From assembly GCA_021234155.1 (NCBI GenBank), contig JAJEKV010000106.1:1065002-1129001 (forward strand): a stretch of DNA of 64,000 nt. The letters are read 5' to 3'. This DNA comes from Isoetes taiwanensis (taxonomy: Eukaryota > Streptophyta > Lycopodiopsida > Isoetales > Isoetaceae). Shown here one piece after another: positions 63,400 to 64,000 of this stretch (its first letter is position 1; each line of letters starts with the position of its first letter). Position numbers and translations under genes: made by a program. Under the pieces are notes generated by a model. It worked only from the letters and a program-made list of their open reading frames with translations. It had not been told where the DNA came from and searched no databases.

Positions 63400-64000
63400 T
63401 TGGTGGAAAAATATGACATTTTGCGTAAGGAAAAGGATACCATCGAGGCACAATCACGCACGGGAGAAAAAAAAGTCACTGGAAAGGAGATCAAAGCCCC
63501 GAGGAAAAGTCAACATGAATATCAATCAAAACTTGATGCAAATGGTTCAAGGAAGAACGGAGCTTGAGGTACCATTGGTTATGATTTTGGTAAAGTTTGG
63601 TGTAAGTGCTTTAACCCTCAAAGATGCACAATTTATGCCGCAAATCTTTCTCTAGAGGGTTATAAAGGCACATCATCAATAGCGCACAAGAGAATTTCAA
63701 CAAGATCCAAGTTTCTCCACGAGATTGAGTCTGCTACTGGCGAAGTTATATGAATGTAGCATTGATTTTTAGCAAAGGAGGATGAACGATCGGCAACGTA
63801 GGGGACTTCACGATGCTATTGAGCTTCTCGAAACATCGATGATAGCATAAGCTTACTTCTTGCGAGGTGTGTCTGCTGGCCCGCGTATTTGACATGTTCA
63901 TTTACTCAGTATTTGCAGCAGCATATTAACTTCTCTCCATTTTTTCAGGCGCAGTTAATTTTACAAGAAGCTCAGGAGCAGCAGCACAATGGCTTAATAT
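63400..64000 (+). pseudogene. EREX-like coiled-coil cargo (unit 3), cut by window end
   Basis: Reads ELVEKYDILRKEKDTIEAQS and KEIKAPRKSQHEYQSKLDA; many single-base differences (GAGTCTGCTACTGGCGAAG for GAGCTGCTACGGCAGAAG) lie at CTG/CAG/CGG sites. Confidence 0.65.

Larger units (their letters stand above)
47146..64000. repeat. Tandem array of about 7.36-kb units (two full, third cut by window end)
   Basis: The sequence starting AGAAGATCCAAAGAATTAG occurs at 47,146, 54,507 and 61,882, giving units of 7,361 and 7,375 bp. Each unit runs from inside hAT transposase exon 2, through the rest of that gene, the cargo fragments and the hAT right end, and then the H3 cassette, ending GAAGGACCA just before the next start. 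Both junctions are identical, so copies arose by amplifying one junction. A stretch of up to 13 bp around AGAAGATCC may be the microhomology used. The array continues beyond the window. Confidence 0.95.

Overview
The window looks like repeat-rich nuclear DNA of a land plant. The evidence is low gene density, GT-AG introns, plant-type hAT, LINE and LTR debris, and fragments of plant gene families: a nepenthesin-like aspartic protease, a MUR3/exostosin-type GT47 glycosyltransferase, alpha-N-acetylglucosaminidase, an ABCB-type transporter and an EREX-like PX-protein coiled coil. The species cannot be told from the sequence. A large seed-free vascular plant genome is a guess, not a result.

Layout, 1-26 kb. 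A dispersed AT-rich satellite (about 140-185 bp units with a near-palindromic core reading ATTTATACCATTGGTATAAAT) fills 1.55-2.98 kb and recurs at 0-0.29, 20.4-20.8 and 21.74-22.28 kb. Two of these clusters abut broken LINE reverse transcriptase genes. A 609-bp foldback element with about 199-bp arms interrupts one LINE. A decayed aspartic protease lies at 6.8-7.75 kb and a decayed LINE with a YADD motif at 9.5-10.48 kb. A large A/C-rich block with about 145-bp terminal direct repeats spans 13.57-18.92 kb. A 0.9-kb TIR element carrying a GT47 gene fragment lies at 25.19-26.08 kb.

Layout, 26-45 kb. One gene looks healthy: a minus-strand gene whose last two exons (28,899-28,394 and 26,645-26,582) join in frame and end in a CaaX-like CVIQ. 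Around it are an ABCB nucleotide-binding-domain pseudogene (34.0-34.35 kb), an N-acetylglucosaminidase pseudogene (36.7-39.7 kb), another LINE tail and several small tandem repeats.

Layout, 45-64 kb, the most interesting part. A complete hAT transposon of about 6.06 kb (44,989-51,048) has CAGTGTTGT-type ends, a perfect 8-bp target duplication CGCCGCCC, subterminal ACGTA-rich arrays and a five-exon transposase gene. It also carries host exon fragments (EREX-like coiled coil, a plastid-IF2-like first exon, other exon-like pieces and a LINE scrap), so it behaves like a gene-capturing Pack-hAT. It inserted beside a 3.4-kb cassette of three unfamiliar genes. One encodes a histone H3 relative that keeps the exact start ARTKQTAR, has a very long divergent tail and a lengthened loop 1. 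The cassette also holds two hairpins sharing the same stem (GATCACACGACG) and a short AACCCT array. Half of the hAT plus the whole cassette is tandemly amplified as a unit of about 7.36 kb: two full units and a third running off the window. Units differ mostly at CAG/CTG versus CG positions, which looks like a read-level base-calling artefact at methylated CHG sites. Many apparent frameshifts here may therefore not be real.
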